From contig CAYOBW010000331.1 in NCBI GenBank assembly GCA_964402115.1, positions 1 to 7,574 on the forward strand: 7,574 nt of DNA, read 5' to 3'. This DNA comes from CAYOBW01 sp964402115. GTDB taxonomy: Bacteria; Verrucomicrobiota; Kiritimatiellia; UBA8416; CAYOBW01. Position numbers and translations under genes: made by a program. Positions 6,847 to 7,574 of this stretch are shown one piece after another; the stretch's first letter is position 1, and the number at the start of each line of letters is the position of its first letter. Under the pieces are notes generated by a model. It was not told the DNA's origin and ran no database searches. It worked only from the letters and a program-made list of their open reading frames with translations.

Positions 6847-7045
6847 AATGCCACTAACATTTCGGCGCGAGTTGTTTGATCCCGAGAAAGGGAGTCGCCC
6901 TCCCGCCTCTCTCTTAAGTTGTTCTCCATAGAATGCTTATGTCGCGATGCAGAAAGATCGTTGGGTGCAGACTGTCAAAGGAAAGCGAGCCGTCACGGAT
7001 CCCAACCTTGGACATTCGGAGATCGTGATTCGTTAATCGCATCCT
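6847..7045. other. non-repetitive, lower-GC spacer with no convincing gene
   Basis: About 200 bases that match none of the repeat modules, except a gggag/ctccc stem near 6890-6906 resembling part of the 118-bp element. It is visibly more AT-rich than its surroundings. A 29-codon frame, ATG at 6947 to TAA at 7036 (MQKDRWVQTVKGKRAVTDPN then LGHSEIVIR), could be the tail of a lost gene; the in-frame codons upstream reach a stop at 6929. No ribosome binding site or family match supports it, so I do not call it a gene. Confidence 0.35.
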
Positions 7046-7081
7046 CCCTCTCCCCGGCGGGGAGAGGGTTGGGGTGAGGGG
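7046..7081. repeat. short hairpin repeat of the ccctctcccc/ggggagaggg type
   Basis: Arms ccctctcccc (7046-7055) and ggggagaggg (7059-7068) pair perfectly over 10 bp with the loop ggc, followed by ttggggtgagggg. Repeats of this type are scattered through intergenic regions of many GC-rich bacteria. There is no T-run after the stem and no gene ends just before it, so it is not called a terminator. Confidence 0.6.
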
Positions 7082-7135
7082 CCGGCAACCATGGCCGTCT
7101 AGTCGTACGTGTCTCACGGGTTGACCCACGGATGT

Positions 7136-7199
7136 CCCCCGTTCGTCTCATTGCGGGGGCGAGACGCCCCCGCTCCCAGTGCTGCCTGATAAGGTCATG
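7136..7199. repeat. half-hairpin repeat, copy 1
   Basis: These 64 bases match 7511-7574 with a single mismatch (c at 7144, t at 7519). The sequence holds the right arm of the gggagcgggggcg hairpin family (gacgcccccgctcccagt) followed by the leader gtgctgcctgataaggtc, which begins composite unit 2. The matching left arm is absent here, so this copy is truncated relative to 7490-7555. Confidence 0.85.
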
Positions 7200-7440
7200 C
7201 AGCTCGCCACAAATCACCTGGCACTGCGCGGCGCGCAACCCTGTGGCTCACGCGCCTCGCACCCTTGTGTCGCGCGGCTCGTGAGGACACTCGCCCTCCC
7301 TCGCGGTGTTATACAGGCCGCCTGGAATCGCACCGGGAGGGCGACGCTCCGCGGAGCCGCGTGCGAGGCGGGCGTACATGCGGTGCCACGCAGATCATCT
7401 GCTGGAAAACTGGAAGGTCCAGCACGCACGGCACGGGTGC
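7179..7440. repeat. composite non-coding repeat, unit 2
   Basis: The same module order as 2811-3049: leader gtgctgcctgataaggtc, then the 128-base identical block (7249-7376), then ctggaaaactggaaggtcc (7402-7420). A third leader begins at 7554 and runs off the window end, so the array probably continues. No coding potential is seen. Confidence 0.85.
7253..7370. repeat. 118-bp palindromic core element, copy 2
   Basis: Base-for-base identical to 2868-2985, with the same terminal inverted repeat, internal arms and gctccgcggagc palindrome. Flanks agree for a few more bases on each side (7249-7376) and then diverge. The identity is surprising for non-coding DNA and implies recent spread, conversion or constraint. 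Confidence 0.75.
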
Positions 7441-7513
7441 GATGTCAACGGTGGCACGGATCTCATCCGCCGCCACAGCCGACCCGGTAACTGGGAGCGG
7501 GGGCGTCCCGCCC
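7383..7513. repeat. non-coding repeat module with the ggaaggtccag motif, copy 2
   Basis: Counterpart of 6725-6846, offset 658 bases and then 667 after a ~9-base insertion. It follows directly on composite unit 2 and runs into the large hairpin at 7490, so here the full module order is preserved. Confidence 0.85.
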
Positions 7514-7555
7514 CCGTTTGTCTCATTGCGGGGGCGAGACGCCCCCGCTCCCAGT
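7490..7555. repeat. 66-bp near-perfect hairpin repeat
   Basis: Left arm actgggagcgggggcgtc (7490-7507) and right arm 7538-7555 pair perfectly over 18 bp. After one mismatch (7508/7537), cgcccccg (7509-7516) pairs with cgggggcg (7529-7536) around a 12-base loop. In all, 26 of 27 positions pair. A left-arm fragment occurs at 6823-6840 and a right-arm fragment at 7163-7180. There is no T-run and no adjacent gene, so this looks like a REP-like repeat and not a terminator. Confidence 0.8.
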
Positions 7556-7574
7556 GCTGCCTGATAAGGTCATG

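Noticed and set aside
6394..6879. Plus-strand frames over VOC copy 2 and the following repeats (and their equivalents near 2377-2790)
   Set aside because: They are antisense to the VOC gene, and their continuations run through non-coding repeat modules.
7136..7574. CRISPR array
   Set aside because: Repeats differ in length and are hundreds of bases apart; there are no regular short repeats with unique spacers and no cas genes.

Overview
The window is GC-rich bacterial DNA that fits a polysaccharide-degrading member of the PVC group (Verrucomicrobiota, Kiritimatiellota or Lentisphaerota). This placement is an inference. It rests on two large secreted polysaccharide-degrading enzymes standing alone among long, repeat-filled spacers, and on families of GC-rich palindromic repeats. 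No rRNA, tRNA or housekeeping marker is present to confirm it.

Layout. Positions 1-54 are the 3' end of an unidentified gene. A long imperfect palindrome (about 72-214) follows, then a secreted heparinase II/III-type polysaccharide lyase (322-2169, +). Tail to tail with it is a small VOC/glyoxalase-fold gene (2200-2598, -). A 544-bp spacer with a composite non-coding repeat leads to a secreted GH106-like glycoside hydrolase (3143-6151, +). Tail to tail with that is a second, nearly identical VOC gene (6217-6615, -). The last ~960 bp (6616-7574) hold no convincing gene. They are a mosaic of at least four non-coding repeat families, several of which also occur in the spacer before the hydrolase.

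The most interesting structure is the pair of ~585-bp direct repeats (2145-2733 and 6162-6741) flanking the hydrolase. Each carries the whole VOC gene plus the last seven codons and stop of the heparinase gene. The tail in the second copy has lost its gene body, so this copy appears to derive from the first. Differences between copies are packed at the ends, while 379 bp in the middle are identical, which suggests gene conversion or repeated recombination. The hydrolase between them is visibly less GC-rich than the heparinase gene, so it may have arrived separately.

Function. The lyase and hydrolase both look exported and could attack an acidic, deoxysugar-containing polysaccharide. The VOC proteins have no signal peptide and an unknown substrate. 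No transposase, integrase, CRISPR array or defence system was seen. The unexplained content is the repeat system itself: a ~118-bp palindromic unit in two copies, a ~66-bp near-perfect hairpin, and a recurring module order that looks like a non-autonomous repeat array.
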